This document shows, in pieces, positions 1 through 9,406 of a DNA stretch of 64,000 bases. Source of the stretch: Hyphomicrobium sp. Lineage in GTDB: Bacteria; Pseudomonadota; Alphaproteobacteria; Rhizobiales; Hyphomicrobiaceae. Below the pieces are notes generated by a model that ran no database searches, was not told where the DNA came from, and worked only from the letters and a program-made list of their open reading frames with translations. Each line of letters opens with the position of its first letter. Within the stretch, counting starts at the first letter, position 1. The stretch lies in the NCBI GenBank assembly GCA_025351425.1, contig JANXVY010000009.1, positions 20,813 through 84,812 on the forward strand. The letters are read 5' to 3'. Position numbers and translations under genes: made by a program.

Positions 1-1173
1 AGTGAAGTCTGGGGCAACCTCGCCGGCGGCATTAGCAAGAGCCTCCATTACAATGGGCTCGCCATTCCCAGCGTCAACTTCGATCTGGAAAAGTTGTGGG
101 GCTTGAAGGGCGGCCTGATCTATAGCCAGTTCTATGAAATCCACGGCCGAGGCCCCTCCGCGACGCTGGTCGGCAACCAGCAACAGCTGAGCAACATCGA
201 GGCGACCCCCGCCTTCAAGCTCTACATGCTCTATTACGAGCAGCAGCTCCTGAACGACCGTTTGAACATCCGCATCGGCCAGGAAGGCGCCAACGACGAG
301 ATGATGCTGTCCGCGTCCGCCGCGCTGTTCCTAAATTCGAGCTTCGGCTTCCCCGATCATCTGGCGCAGAACCTGCCGAACGGCGGCCCGAACTATCCCA
401 TGGGCGTGCCCATGGTGCGCGCCCGCCTCAAGGTCACGGAGGAACTGACGCTCGTCGGCGCAGCCTTCGACGGCGACCCCGCCGGCAAAGGGCCCGGCGA
501 TCCGCAACGCCGCAATGCGACCGGCACCGAGTTCCGCCTCAAGGACCCGGTGCTGGCCTTCGGCGAGGTCTGGTATTCGATCGGCCAGAGCGAAAACTCG
601 AAAGTCCTGCCCGCCACCTTCAAGCTCGGCGGCTGGTACCACGACGGCGTCTATTCCGACCGCTCGCGCGACAGCAACGGCAATTCGCTCGCCCAGACCG
701 GCGCCCCCCCCCGCCATTACCGCGGCGACTACGCCTTCTACGGCATCGTCGACCAGATGCTGTGGCGCGAGCCGGGCACCAAGGACCAAGGGCTCACGGC
801 CTTCGGGCTCGCCATGTTCGGCCCCGACGACCGCAACCGCGAAAGCGCCTATATCGAGGGCGGCTTCAACTGGAAGGGCCCGTTCGGTCGCGCCAACGAC
901 ATTGCCGGCATCGCGGTGGCTTATGCGCAAACCAGCGATAGCCTGCGCCGCTTCGGCGCGCAGACCGTGGCGCTGACCGGCACCGGCAAAGGCTACCGCC
1001 CCCACGAGACGGTGATCGAGGCGACATATTACTATCAGCTGGCGTCCTGGCTCTCGATCCAGCCCGACGTGCAGTACGTGATCAACCCCGGCGCATCCCT
1101 CGACCAGGACCCCGCTGCCAAGACGCCGGGCGACAGCCTGACCGTCGGCATCCGTACCCGCGTTGACTTCTAA
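1..1173 (+). CDS. Carbohydrate-selective porin OprB family, 5'-truncated
   Basis: The reading frame is open from base 1 and ends at TAA 1171-1173, so the start codon and signal peptide lie outside the window; about 390 residues remain. The protein is rich in alternating aromatic and polar stretches, for example NIRIGQEGANDEM and the C-terminal SIQPDVQYVINPGA, and ends in a phenylalanine (TRVDF), the usual outer-membrane insertion signal of beta-barrels. The late segment (YYYQLASWLSIQPDVQYV, then INPGAS) is characteristic of OprB porins. Family role: outer-membrane 16-strand barrel for sugars or other small solutes; the substrate here cannot be told. A run of nine C at about 704-712 lies inside the coding frame. 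Confidence 0.85.
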   Translation, partial: SEVWGNLAGGISKSLHYNGLAIPSVNFDLEKLWGLKGGLIYSQFYEIHGRGPSATLVGNQQQLSNIEATPAFKLYMLYYEQQLLNDRLNIRIGQEGANDEMMLSASAALFLNSSFGFPDHLAQNLPNGGPNYPMGVPMVRARLKVTEELTLVGAAFDGDPAGKGPGDPQRRNATGTEFRLKDPVLAFGEVWYSIGQSENSKVLPATFKLGGWYHDGVYSDRSRDSNGNSLAQTGAPPRHYRGDYAFYGIVDQMLWREPGTKDQGLTAFGLAMFGPDDRNRESAYIEGGFNWKGPFGRANDIAGIAVAYAQTSDSLRRFGAQTVALTGTGKGYRPHETVIEATYYYQLASWLSIQPDVQYVINPGASLDQDPAAKTPGDSLTVGIRTRVDF

Positions 1174-1382
1174 CCGGCGATGTCTAGGCAGCGGCGTCAC
1201 CGCAAAACACTATATTTGCCCCAAACTGCCCTCCCCGCGAAACCCCGGCAAGATAGCCCTGCGCACGTGGCGAACATGATCGCCCACCGCCCCCACACCG
1301 CCTCGTATCGAGGTACGGCCAGCCATTGACAGCCGCGTCCGCGGGCATCACCGTGTCGCCGCGCATCAAACCTGGACCCTCA

Positions 1383-2006
1383 ATGCTTCTCCTCATCGAT
1401 AACTACGACAGTTTCACCTACAATCTCGTTCACTACATCGGCGAGCTGGGGGTTGCGTGCGAAGTGCATCGTAACGACAAACTGACGACGGCCGAGGCAC
1501 TCGCGCTCAAGCCGCAGGCGATCGTGCTCTCGCCGGGCCCGTGCACGCCCAACGAAGCGGGCATCTGCCTCGACCTCATCAAGCAAGCCGGACCAACCAT
1601 CCCCCTGCTGGGCGTTTGCCTCGGCCACCAGGCGATCGGGCAAGCCTACGGCGGCAAGGTGATCCGCGCCCCCGCCCCCATGCACGGCAAGCTCTCGACC
1701 ATCACGCACCACGATACGCGCAGCGTATTTAAAGGGCTGCCGGCTTCGTTCCAGGTCACACGATACCACTCGCTGATCGTCGAGCGGAAATCCCTGCCCG
1801 AGTGCCTGAAGATCACCGCCGAAACAGCGGATGGTCTGATCATGGGCCTTGCCCACATGACGCATCCCGTCCACGGCGTGCAGTTCCACCCGGAAAGCAT
1901 CGCCTCCGAACAGGGCCATGCGCTGCTCGCAAACTTCCTGCGGCTTGCGGGCTTCGAACCGGTACGCAAGTCCATCACCCCGCCGATCCACCGCGCGGTC
2001 GCGTGA
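1383..2006 (+). CDS. trpG: Anthranilate synthase component II (glutamine amidotransferase)
   Basis: Supplies ammonia from glutamine to anthranilate synthase component I (TrpE) in the first step of tryptophan synthesis; cytoplasmic. Class I amidotransferase signatures are visible: [14 protein letters not shown] at the N-terminus, nucleophile loop [15 protein letters not shown] (Cys near residue 78) and the HPES pair (near 169-171), giving a full catalytic triad. The length of 207 aa fits the family. The frame extends upstream to a TTG at 1326, but ATG 1383 matches the conserved [10 protein letters not shown] start. It is 15 bp upstream of trpD, so co-transcribed. trpE is not in the window. A shared role with folate synthesis (PabA) is possible for such proteins. 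Confidence 0.95.
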   Translation: MLLLIDNYDSFTYNLVHYIGELGVACEVHRNDKLTTAEALALKPQAIVLSPGPCTPNEAGICLDLIKQAGPTIPLLGVCLGHQAIGQAYGGKVIRAPAPMHGKLSTITHHDTRSVFKGLPASFQVTRYHSLIVERKSLPECLKITAETADGLIMGLAHMTHPVHGVQFHPESIASEQGHALLANFLRLAGFEPVRKSITPPIHRAVA

Positions 2007-2021
2007 GGTCCCGAGGATACC

Positions 2022-3107
2022 GTGTCTGATATTTCCAAGGCGTTTCTGCGCGAACTCGTCGATGACTTAAAGCATGGAAGACCGCTTCCGGCGGGCGCAT
2101 TCCGCCGCGTGCTCGAAGCGCTGACGAATGAGGGAACCGATGCACAGAAGGGCGCGCTTCTCGGCCTCCTCAGCGCCTCCGAGCATATGGACCAGGCCGT
2201 GCCGCTCATCACGGAAGCAGCCCGCTTCCTGCGCGAACATCCCAAAATGGCCCGCGTCACAGCGCCCGAAGGCACCGTCGATATCGTCGGCACCGGCGGC
2301 GATGGCCAGAGCACTTACAACATCTCGACGGCCGCCGCTTTTGTCGTGGCTGGCGCCGGCGTCCCCGTCGCCAAGCATGGCAACCGCGCCGTCTCCTCCC
2401 GCTCGGGCGCGTCCGACGTTCTCGCGGCGCTTGGGGTCAAGCTGGACGTCCCGCGCGCCGTAATCGAACGCGAAATCAACGAAGCGCGCGTCGGCTTCCT
2501 GTGGGCGCCCCAGCATCACCCGGCGATGAAGGAATGGGGCAAGGTGCGTGGCGAACTTGGGTTCCGCACGCTGTTCAACCTGTTAGGTCCGCTCTCTAAT
2601 CCGGCTCTCGTCAAGCGGCAGGTGATCGGGGTTTATGCCCGGGAATGGATCCGCCCGGTTGCCGAGGTCATGAAGGAACTGGGCTCCGAGCACGTCTGGG
2701 TGGTGCACGGCGAGGACGGCCTCGACGAACTGACGACCACGGGCAAGAGCTTCGTCGCCGAGTTGAAGGACCGTTCCATCCGCGAATTCGAAATCACGCC
2801 CGAGGAGGCGGGTCTTCCGCGTGCCAATCCGCTGGAACTGCGCGGCGGCGATGCGGCGGGCAACGCAAAAGCCCTCAAGAACATCCTCGTTCCCAAAGGA
2901 CCAATACTCACTCAATACGGGGCCTATCGCGATATCGTCCTCCTGAATGCCGCGGCAGCTCTCGTCGTCGCAGGCAAGGCAGATAAACTTTCAGACGGTG
3001 TCCAACTTGCCCGGAGCTCCATCGATGATGTGGGCATTGACGGCTTCACTGGCAAAGCTCAGGCCGCCCTTGAAGCCCTGGTGCGCATCTCGAACGAAGG
3101 AAGGTGA
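2022..3107 (+). CDS. trpD: Anthranilate phosphoribosyltransferase
   Basis: Transfers phosphoribose from PRPP to anthranilate, second step of the tryptophan branch. The protein of 361 aa has the conserved PRPP/anthranilate loop DIVGTGGDGQSTYNISTA (around residues 88-105), KHGNRAVSSRSGASDVL and NLLGPLSNPA. The start is GTG 2022, with a purine-rich GAGGTCCCGAGG segment just upstream. It follows trpG directly. Downstream the usual partner trpC is not adjacent: two genes on the other strand intervene, and tandem hairpins (3128-3170) close the transcript. Identification is firm. Confidence 0.96.
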   Translation: MSDISKAFLRELVDDLKHGRPLPAGAFRRVLEALTNEGTDAQKGALLGLLSASEHMDQAVPLITEAARFLREHPKMARVTAPEGTVDIVGTGGDGQSTYNISTAAAFVVAGAGVPVAKHGNRAVSSRSGASDVLAALGVKLDVPRAVIEREINEARVGFLWAPQHHPAMKEWGKVRGELGFRTLFNLLGPLSNPALVKRQVIGVYAREWIRPVAEVMKELGSEHVWVVHGEDGLDELTTTGKSFVAELKDRSIREFEITPEEAGLPRANPLELRGGDAAGNAKALKNILVPKGPILTQYGAYRDIVLLNAAAALVVAGKADKLSDGVQLARSSIDDVGIDGFTGKAQAALEALVRISNEGR

Positions 3108-3127
3108 TCGAGTGGACAAGCCCACCG

Positions 3128-3170
3128 CCCCCTTACCAGGGTAAGGGGGGCGAGGGGGTAAGCCCCCTCG
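3128..3170. terminator. Tandem GC-rich hairpins after trpD
   Basis: Two adjacent inverted repeats: CCCCCTTACC/GGTAAGGGGG (3128-3137 with 3140-3149) and CGAGGGGG-taag-CCCCCTCG (3151-3170). They sit between the stop codons of two convergent genes, so they could end transcription from both sides. There is no clear T-run on the plus strand. The second hairpin resembles the hairpin with a G-N-T-A loop seen at 17101 and 58298, so this may also be a repeat copy. Confidence 0.5.
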
Positions 3171-3182
3171 CCTTCTCTACGC

Positions 3183-3392
3183 TCAGGCGACGCGCTTGGC
3201 CGGAGCAAAGAAGCCATTGATGACAGCACGCCTATCTTTCAATCGTTGGAGCAGGCGATTGAACGCCTCTCTCGACGGGCCCGAAGCGCGATCTCGCTCA
3301 GCGCGGATGTCTTCTTCCATGGCCTCATACGCAAAATCCACGCACAGCGCAGTCTCGCGGCTATACGCAGCATATTTCGAGTCGTTGGCCAT
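3183..3392 (-). CDS. Small hypothetical protein, 69 aa
   Basis: Not recognised. A soluble, charged, helix-prone 69-residue protein with a central segment rich in Arg, Asp and Glu (around residues 28-50), no signal peptide and no membrane segment. The start is supported by a strong Shine-Dalgarno GGAGG at 3400-3404, seven bases before ATG 3392. It is convergent with trpD and lies 81 bp downstream of the membrane protein gene at 3474-4316 on the same strand, so the two may form a small unit inserted between trpD and trpC. Confidence 0.6.
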   Translation of the reverse strand: MANDSKYAAYSRETALCVDFAYEAMEEDIRAERDRASGPSREAFNRLLQRLKDRRAVINGFFAPAKRVA

Positions 3393-3473
3393 ACCGGATC
3401 CTCCGTTGCTGGAAGCAAGGGTATCTCTGATTCTGGCCTAGCGCCGAATGCGGCAGTTCACCTTATCCCCACG

Positions 3474-4316
3474 CTAGGTAACTGGAAACAAAGTTACCGT
3501 GGGATTCAACTCCTTCTCGAGCTGGGCATCAAACACTTGAGCAGCTCCAACAACATTGTCGCGGACGGTCCGCGCGCGATTCTTATAGCTCATAAATAAG
3601 GCGTGAAGCTCGCGTGACGCTGTTGCACTCGCATTCGTTATCGCCCCCGCAGCAGCGAGGCTATCGATGATGGCGGGGTAGTCTCGCTTTGGCATTTGCC
3701 GTATGCGGCTGCGCTTGCGGTTATCCTCGACACGATCAATTGCAGCATCAAGTCTTCGACCATTGGCGTTCCAATACTCGCGCAACTGCTCCCAATTTTT
3801 ACGATCGTCCGGTTGAACCTCCGGTGTGCCAATTGTGGTCTCGGCAACAGCCGGGACTGCACTTTCAGGCTGGCTCGCTTCGAAACGCTGCATGTCACCC
3901 AACTGCCGTAGAACATCTTCCAACTTCTCGGCCGTAGACTGTATCGTTGGTTCAAGTGCTCTAATTTTGTCTACCGACAGCCCAAGTGTCTGTATGGGGC
4001 CTTTGGCTTCCAGATAGTCGCTGATCATTTTTGCAACCGTCTTTATCCGCGCCACAGCTAAGAATATCGCCGAAGCTCCAAGCAAATATGTTGCGATTTG
4101 GACGACCAGCTTGGCCTCCTCCCATAATGTTTGCGCCCAGCCTCCTTTCGCAAAAAATGCGTACACTGCCTCCATCGGAGCGAGACGCTGCGTTACAAAA
4201 AAGGAAACCGTGAGCAGTCCGATTGTCGCTAAACTAGCGATCGTGAGAAGCCCCAAGCCGCGCAGCAAATCCCTTACAATGTCGCGCTCGATCGCGACCT
4301 CTGTATTTCGCCCCAT
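3474..4316 (-). CDS. Hypothetical two-pass membrane protein with coiled-coil region
   Basis: Not recognised. In the 280 aa there are two hydrophobic segments (about residues 19-45, and 65-88 including ATYLLGASAIFLAVA), then a long hydrophilic part with heptad-like spacing (about 110-150) and a charged C-terminal region (DRVEDNRKRSRIRQ). This suggests an inner-membrane protein with a large cytoplasmic or periplasmic coiled tail. The gene is visibly less GC-rich than its neighbours and lies on the opposite strand between trpD and trpC, which suggests later insertion. No catalytic motif is seen. Confidence 0.65.
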   Translation of the reverse strand: MGRNTEVAIERDIVRDLLRGLGLLTIASLATIGLLTVSFFVTQRLAPMEAVYAFFAKGGWAQTLWEEAKLVVQIATYLLGASAIFLAVARIKTVAKMISDYLEAKGPIQTLGLSVDKIRALEPTIQSTAEKLEDVLRQLGDMQRFEASQPESAVPAVAETTIGTPEVQPDDRKNWEQLREYWNANGRRLDAAIDRVEDNRKRSRIRQMPKRDYPAIIDSLAAAGAITNASATASRELHALFMSYKNRARTVRDNVVGAAQVFDAQLEKELNPTVTLFPVT

Positions 4317-4355
4317 CTCAACCCCACACCAACGCTACACTCAGCCCGCCATCGA

Positions 4356-4374
4356 CGTTAACGGATTGTTAACG
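4356..4374. promoter_or_regulatory. Perfect palindrome CGTTAAC-N5-GTTAACG
   Basis: Seven-base arms with a five-base spacer, located in the divergent gap between the membrane-protein gene (start 4316) and trpC (start 4479). The geometry suits a dimeric repressor site; which gene it would control and the cognate regulator are unknown. No other copy was noticed in the window. Confidence 0.4.
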
Positions 4375-4478
4375 AAACGGGTAGGGGCCGCGCCAAAAAA
4401 TCCGTGCCCCTGCTCAGCGGGGTCGAACAGGGCCGGGGCCCCCTCGCCTTCTCGTGTTCCCCATCCTATAACGGCCCC

Positions 4479-5273
4479 ATGACCGACATTCTTGATAAGA
4501 TCACCGCCTACAAGCTGACTGAGATCGCCGACGCGAAGGTTCGCCGCCCCTTGAGGGTCATGGCGGAGTACGCGCGTTCGGCCGGCCACGTCCGCCCGTT
4601 CGCCGGCGCCATAGCGGCAAAAATCGCGAGCGGAAAACCTGCGTTGATTGCGGAGGTGAAGAAGGCCTCGCCCTCGAAAGGCTTGATCCGGGCCGACTTC
4701 GATCCCCCCGCACTGGCCACAGCCTATGAAGCGGGCGGCGCGTGCTGCCTGTCGATCCTGACCGATGGCCCCTCGTTCCAGGGTGCGCCTGAATACCTCA
4801 CCAAGGCCCGGGCTGCGACGCATCTGCCTGCATTGCGCAAGGACTTCATGCTCGACCCCTATCAGGTAGTGGAAGCGCGCGCGTGGGGTGCGGACTGTAT
4901 CCTGGTGATCCTGGCGCAGGTCAACGATGCGATGGCTGCCGCGCTCATTTCGGCCGCCAAGGATTGGGGCATGGACGCGCTGATCGAGGTCCACGACGAC
5001 GCCGAACTGGACCGCGCACTGAAGCTCGACTCCAGGCTGATCGGCATCAACAACCGCAACCTGAAAACCTTCGAGGTCTCGCTCGAAACGACCGAGCGCC
5101 TTGCACCCTGCATTCCCAAGGACAAGATTATCGTCGGCGAAAGCGGGATCTTCACCCACACCGACATCGCGCGGCTTTCAAAAGTAGGCGTCCACACGTT
5201 CCTTGTCGGCGAAAGCCTGATGCGCCAGCAAGACGTGACGCTCGCGACGCGCACCCTGCTGGGGGCCGCATGA
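4479..5273 (+). CDS. trpC: Indole-3-glycerol phosphate synthase
   Basis: Cyclises carboxyphenylamino-deoxyribulose phosphate to indole-3-glycerol phosphate. Conserved TIM-barrel motifs are present: [15 protein letters not shown] (catalytic Lys), [46 protein letters not shown] and VGESGI. The start is ATG 4479 (MTDILDKI), giving 264 aa; the frame extends upstream without a credible ribosome site. Its stop overlaps the moaC start (ATGA at 5270-5273), so it heads a trpC-moaC-moeA unit, an order common in alphaproteobacteria. Confidence 0.97.
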   Translation: MTDILDKITAYKLTEIADAKVRRPLRVMAEYARSAGHVRPFAGAIAAKIASGKPALIAEVKKASPSKGLIRADFDPPALATAYEAGGACCLSILTDGPSFQGAPEYLTKARAATHLPALRKDFMLDPYQVVEARAWGADCILVILAQVNDAMAAALISAAKDWGMDALIEVHDDAELDRALKLDSRLIGINNRNLKTFEVSLETTERLAPCIPKDKIIVGESGIFTHTDIARLSKVGVHTFLVGESLMRQQDVTLATRTLLGAA

Positions 5274-5755
5274 CCAAGCTCTCCCATCTCAACGAGCGCG
5301 GCGAAGCGCACATGGTGGACGTATCGGACAAGTCCGTCACGAGCCGCACCGCGATTGCGGAAGGCTTCGTGTCGATGCAGCCCGAAACGCTGGCACTGAT
5401 CGAAACCGGCGCGGCGAAAAAGGGCGACGTGTTGGCCACCGCCCGCATCGCCGGCATCATGGCCGCAAAGAAGACCCACGAGTTGATCCCACTCTGCCAC
5501 CCGCTCGCGATCACCAAGGTCACCGTCGATTTCGCGCCGTCGCACACGCCCGCCGGCGTGCACGTCACGGCCGAAGTCCGCGTGTCGGGCCAGACCGGCG
5601 TCGAAATGGAAGCCCTCACGGCGGTTTCGGTCGCCTGCCTCACCATCTACGACATGCTGAAAGCGGCCGATAAGGCCATGACGTTCACCGCCATCCGCCT
5701 CGTCGAAAAGACCGGCGGCCGTTCCGGAACCTACCGCGCCGGAGCCCGCTCTTGA
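5270..5755 (+). CDS. moaC: Cyclic pyranopterin monophosphate synthase
   Basis: Second enzyme of molybdenum cofactor synthesis, converting 3',8-cyclo-dihydro-GTP to cyclic pyranopterin monophosphate. The length of 161 aa is normal. Signatures: [18 protein letters not shown] at the N-terminus, [10 protein letters not shown] with the conserved His, and [20 protein letters not shown]. The start overlaps the trpC stop (ATGA) and its stop overlaps the moeA start (TTGA), so translation is probably coupled through the three genes. Confidence 0.96.
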   Translation: MTKLSHLNERGEAHMVDVSDKSVTSRTAIAEGFVSMQPETLALIETGAAKKGDVLATARIAGIMAAKKTHELIPLCHPLAITKVTVDFAPSHTPAGVHVTAEVRVSGQTGVEMEALTAVSVACLTIYDMLKAADKAMTFTAIRLVEKTGGRSGTYRAGARS

Positions 5756-6963
5756 AGCCGGCCGTCCTCACGGTCGCGCAGGCGCTGGCCCGCGTCCTCG
5801 ACGGGGCAACGCCGCTCGCGGCCGAACAGGTTACCCTGCTGGACGCCCACGGCAGAATCCTCGCCGCCGATGTCGCAGCCCGCTTGACCCAGCCCCCGTT
5901 CGACGCCTCCGCCATGGACGGCTATGCGGTGCGCGCGGCCGATGTGGCGAGCCTTCCGGCCACATTGCGCGTCATCGGCAAATCCGCCGCGGGCTTGGCC
6001 TTCGACGGCCAGCTCAGTCCGGGCGAATCTGTTCGCATCTTCACCGGCGCACTGGTGCCCGCAGGTGCCGACGCAATCGTGATCCAAGAAAACACGCAGG
6101 CCGCGGGCGCAAACGTCACCATCTCAGACGGCCGCCCCGATCCCGCGCACATCCGCCCGCGCGGCGGCGATTTCACCCAAGGTCAGACGCTCTTGCGCGC
6201 AGGCCGCGTGCTCGACGCCCGCGCGCTGACGCTGGCGGCGGCAAGCGGCGTCGCGAGCCTTCCCGTCCGCCGCCGGCCCAGGGTCGCGATCCTTGCAACC
6301 GGCAGCGAACTGGTCGCTCCTGGAACAACGCCTGGTCCCGGCCAGATCGTCTCCTCGAACTCCATCGGCCTCGCCGCGATCGTGCGTGCGTTCGGCGGCG
6401 AGCCCTTGCTGCTCGGCATCGCGGCCGACGATCAAGCCGAGCTGGAGCGCGCACTCCTGCGGGCGGGCGGCGCGGACATCCTGGTCACGACCGGAGGGGC
6501 CTCCGTCGGCGACCATGACCTGGTGCGTCCCGCGCTCGCCCATCTCGGCATGACGCTCGACTTCTGGAACATCGCAATGCGGCCCGGAAAGCCGATGCTG
6601 TTTGGAAAACTAAACCGCCAGCGCGTGCTGGGCCTGCCTGGCAACCCGGTTTCCGCCCTGATCGGCGCACGCGTGTTTCTCTGCCCCCTGATCGGCGCAC
6701 TTCTGGGCGCGCCATCCAAGGCCCTCGAGGAGGTGCAGGCCGTTCTCACCACGGGCATCAAGCCCAATGGGCCGCGCCAGCACTACATGCGCGCCGTCCT
6801 TCAATCCCCCGCCAATGCCGCCCCGACGGTCACACCCGCCGCTAACCAAGACAGCTCGCTGCTGACGATCTTGGCCGAGGCCAATGCCCTGATCGTGCAG
6901 CCGGCCGGCTCGCCCGCACTCCCAGCCGGCGCGGCAGTCCAGGTGCTGCGTCTCGATTATTGA
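5752..6963 (+). CDS. moeA: Molybdopterin molybdenumtransferase
   Basis: Inserts molybdate into adenylylated molybdopterin. In the 403 aa are the N-terminal MoeA block [16 protein letters not shown], the domain 3 signatures ILATGSELV and [14 protein letters not shown], and [16 protein letters not shown], followed by the C-terminal domain IV. The start is a TTG at 5752 overlapping the moaC TGA; no nearer ATG fits the conserved N-terminus. It is convergent with the AzlD-like gene, whose stop codon abuts its own (6961-6966). Molybdenum cofactor would serve enzymes such as formate dehydrogenase in a methylotroph; that link is inference. Confidence 0.95.
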   Translation: MKPAVLTVAQALARVLDGATPLAAEQVTLLDAHGRILAADVAARLTQPPFDASAMDGYAVRAADVASLPATLRVIGKSAAGLAFDGQLSPGESVRIFTGALVPAGADAIVIQENTQAAGANVTISDGRPDPAHIRPRGGDFTQGQTLLRAGRVLDARALTLAAASGVASLPVRRRPRVAILATGSELVAPGTTPGPGQIVSSNSIGLAAIVRAFGGEPLLLGIAADDQAELERALLRAGGADILVTTGGASVGDHDLVRPALAHLGMTLDFWNIAMRPGKPMLFGKLNRQRVLGLPGNPVSALIGARVFLCPLIGALLGAPSKALEEVQAVLTTGIKPNGPRQHYMRAVLQSPANAAPTVTPAANQDSSLLTILAEANALIVQPAGSPALPAGAAVQVLRLDY

Positions 6964-7308
6964 TCAGCCGATCGCCATCGCGCCGGCAATGAGGGCCGCA
7001 GCGCCCGCCAACACGCCCTTCGCAAGCGACCGCCGGGTTAAGAAAAACACCGCGATTCCGGTCGCGAACGCGCCGACCCGGATGCCCGGCGGCAGCGTGC
7101 CGAGTGCCCCCGCCGGAAACAGCACCAGCCGCATGACGAGGCCGGCGACGAGCGCCGTCGCGACGGAACGCACCCACGCAAACACCGGTCCGTGAACGTC
7201 GATATCCCGGCCGAGCACAATCCCCGCCCAGCGCCACGGCTCGTGAAACGCCAGCGCCATCCCGAGCAGAATGAGATAGCCCCAAAGGCCGTCTGGCAGC
7301 GCGCTCAT
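6964..7308 (-). CDS. AzlD-family membrane protein (amino-acid export subunit)
   Basis: A 114-residue protein with three to four hydrophobic helices (around residues 8-20, 45-66, 72-90 and 95-113) and the AzlD-like pattern of small residues and charged loops, such as TRRSLAKGVLAGA. AzlD partners AzlC in exporting branched-chain amino acids or analogues across the inner membrane. Its start overlaps the end of the AzlC-like gene (7305-7308), as in azlCD operons. The exact substrate is unknown. Confidence 0.8.
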   Translation of the reverse strand: MSALPDGLWGYLILLGMALAFHEPWRWAGIVLGRDIDVHGPVFAWVRSVATALVAGLVMRLVLFPAGALGTLPPGIRVGAFATGIAVFFLTRRSLAKGVLAGAAALIAGAMAIG

Positions 7309-8090
7309 AGGCGCCTCCCTTCGCGGCCATGGCCAAACCAGAACGCGATCGTCCCGCCCATAAGCCCGGTCAGCAACAGATCGAACCCGGGTGCAGCAAG
7401 ATAACAGATGGGGCCGACCACAAGCCCCGCGAGCAGCGCCACCCAGTCGACGGCCTGTTTGGCTCCCAGGATGAGCGACATGATGAAATAAAGCGGCGTC
7501 ATGAACAGCAGCGCGGAGGTTAGCAACGGCGGCACCACGCCGGCGAGTTCATAGCCCGCCATCGTCCCGAGCGTCAGGCAGCACATCAGCGCCGTGCCGA
7601 TCCCCAGGAAATGCGGCATGCGCAGGCGCGGCGGCAGCAGCGGCAAGCGCCGGTAAGCTTCCGTCCAGCCGGTGATCGCGATGTAGTGTGCCGCGAACAC
7701 ATACTGCCATCGCGGCACATCTGGCCCGCGCAGATAGGGCATCAACGTGACCATCATCGGCAGCAACCGGATCGCCGTCAGGCAGATGGCGAACGCGCCG
7801 CCCAGCAGCGAGGCCCCCCGCGCGAATTGATCGACCAACACGACCTGCGCGGGAGTTGCATAGAGCACGACCGACAAAAACGCTGTCGGACCGAACTTCA
7901 TGCCCGCATCATGCGCCAGTGCGCCAAAACCTGCGCCCGTCGCCCCGAGGATCAGCGCTGGAATCTGAAACGCGATTGTCAGGCCTTGCACGAACGCGCC
8001 GCCTTTGGTCGCCCCTATGGCCCACTCCGGAGCCGCAGGATGAGCGTCCTCAACGGCTTGCGCTGTCAAAGAAGGTTGATGATCGTCCAA
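7305..8090 (-). CDS. AzlC-family membrane transporter
   Basis: The 261-residue integral membrane protein has the AzlC hallmark near the N-terminus, ALAHDAGMKFGPTAFLSVVL, then YATPAQVVLVDQFARG and LPMMVTLMPYLRG. These are typical of the large subunit of AzlCD exporters for branched-chain amino acids. The N-terminal roughly 25 residues are hydrophilic. It is transcribed with the AzlD-like gene (4-bp overlap) and divergently from the acyltransferase gene at 8297. Confidence 0.85.
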   Translation of the reverse strand: MDDHQPSLTAQAVEDAHPAAPEWAIGATKGGAFVQGLTIAFQIPALILGATGAGFGALAHDAGMKFGPTAFLSVVLYATPAQVVLVDQFARGASLLGGAFAICLTAIRLLPMMVTLMPYLRGPDVPRWQYVFAAHYIAITGWTEAYRRLPLLPPRLRMPHFLGIGTALMCCLTLGTMAGYELAGVVPPLLTSALLFMTPLYFIMSLILGAKQAVDWVALLAGLVVGPICYLAAPGFDLLLTGLMGGTIAFWFGHGREGRRL

Positions 8091-8220
8091 AGCAGTTCAC
8101 GCCCATCTGAAAATCGTCCGGCACCATATCTCACTTTGCACCGCCGCCAACCCGCCCTCGCGCGACGCAGTCATGTCCTATCGACAGGCGTGGTGCGCGC
8201 AACGGCGCTCTACAAACAAG

Positions 8221-8250
8221 TTGCAAACGCAAAATTATCTCACCTATACA
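8221..8250 (+). promoter_or_regulatory. Possible sigma-70 promoter of the acyltransferase gene
   Basis: TTGCAA (8221-8226) and TATACA (8245-8250) are separated by 18 bases and lie 47 bp before the ATG at 8297 in a locally AT-rich stretch. The match is only to the general consensus. Confidence 0.35.
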
Positions 8251-8296
8251 ATCCTTTAGGCGAGACATTTCGCTGGAATGACGGGGAGCTTGATGC

Positions 8297-9367
8297 ATGG
8301 TGCCGGCCGGTCAGACGACACCACTCATCGCCCCCCCGCCGGCAGCGCCAGTGAAGGCCGCAGCGCTCGTCGTCGAGTTGCAGGCGCTGCGTTTTGCCGC
8401 CGCCATGGCCGTCGTACTGTTCCACCTCGCGGGCGCCCTCCAGCACGATCACGGCCTGAAGGCCAACTACTTCACCGCGGGTGCCGCGGGTGTGAACGTG
8501 TTCTTCGTCCTCAGCGGCTTCATCATGGCCTACACGACGCAGCCGGGCCTCGCGCCGGCAACGTTCATGTGGCGGCGCATCGCACGCATCGTTCCGCTCT
8601 ATTGGGCGCTGACGCTCTTGCTGGCGGCCGTCTGCTACCTGAAGCCTGAGCTGCTGAACTCGACGCGGTTCGACATCGTCCACATCCTGAAATCGCTGTT
8701 CTTCATCCCCTACGTCCGCGATGACGGCGCGGTGCAGCCGTTCCTGTTTCTAGGCTGGTCGCTGAATTACGAAATGCTGTTCTATGCGATCTTCGCGGCC
8801 TCGCTTTATTTGCGCAACTGGAGCCCGGCCTATCCCGCCGCAATCGTGGCGAGCTTGATCGTACTCGGCAAGCTGCTCCCGTTGGACAACGTGGTGTGGA
8901 AATTCTACACCGACGAGCGGATCATCCAGTTCGTTTACGGGATCGGCCTTTGGGTTCTCTACGAGAAGCGCCGCGAGGTATTTGCGCAGGCCCGCCTTCC
9001 GCTGCTGGCTGCCTCGCTCGCCGGCGTGGCGGCCATCGGCAACGGCGTGGTCGTTCCCTATTTCGACCTGTGGGGCGTCACGGCCGCCGCCATCGTCGCT
9101 TTCACCCTCGGCTGCCGCCTGCAGAGCGCCAAAAGTCAGCAGTGGGCGGCGCTACTGGGCGGCGCGTCCTACTCGCTGTATCTGATCCACCCGTGGCTGA
9201 TCCAGGCCTTCACCAAGAAGCTGACCAGCCCCGCCTTTGGCATTGCGATGGCGCCATTGTCGATCACCCTGTTGGTCGTGCTGACTTATCTCAGCATCCT
9301 CATCTACCGCCATTTCGAACGCCCGATGCAGAACGTCGTGCTGTGGTTTCGCAAAGCGTTGGCGTGA
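8297..9367 (+). CDS. Acyltransferase 3 family membrane protein
   Basis: In 356 aa there are about ten hydrophobic helices and the family start motif LQALRFAAAMAVVLFHL, with the catalytic-type His. FFVLSGFIMAY and WRRIARIVPLYW are the conserved acyltransferase-3 blocks, and the C-terminal SYSLYLIHPWLI completes the pattern. Such proteins O-acylate exopolysaccharide, lipopolysaccharide or other surface glycans from the inner membrane. No polysaccharide genes are adjacent, so the acceptor is unknown. It resembles the second member at 15064-16251 only at family level. Confidence 0.88.
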   Translation: MVPAGQTTPLIAPPPAAPVKAAALVVELQALRFAAAMAVVLFHLAGALQHDHGLKANYFTAGAAGVNVFFVLSGFIMAYTTQPGLAPATFMWRRIARIVPLYWALTLLLAAVCYLKPELLNSTRFDIVHILKSLFFIPYVRDDGAVQPFLFLGWSLNYEMLFYAIFAASLYLRNWSPAYPAAIVASLIVLGKLLPLDNVVWKFYTDERIIQFVYGIGLWVLYEKRREVFAQARLPLLAASLAGVAAIGNGVVVPYFDLWGVTAAAIVAFTLGCRLQSAKSQQWAALLGGASYSLYLIHPWLIQAFTKKLTSPAFGIAMAPLSITLLVVLTYLSILIYRHFERPMQNVVLWFRKALA

Positions 9368-9406
9368 AAGAGTTTTGCGCAGTCGAGCCCCGGTTGAGGC
9401 TGCGGC

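Noticed and set aside
704..712. C9 tract as a frameshift in the porin
   Set aside because: The reading frame is intact on both sides with porin-like sequence continuing, so no frameshift is needed.
331..1200. Long open frame antisense to the OprB porin
   Set aside because: It mirrors the porin frame, has no recognisable motifs, and its composition is typical of the antisense of GC-rich coding DNA.
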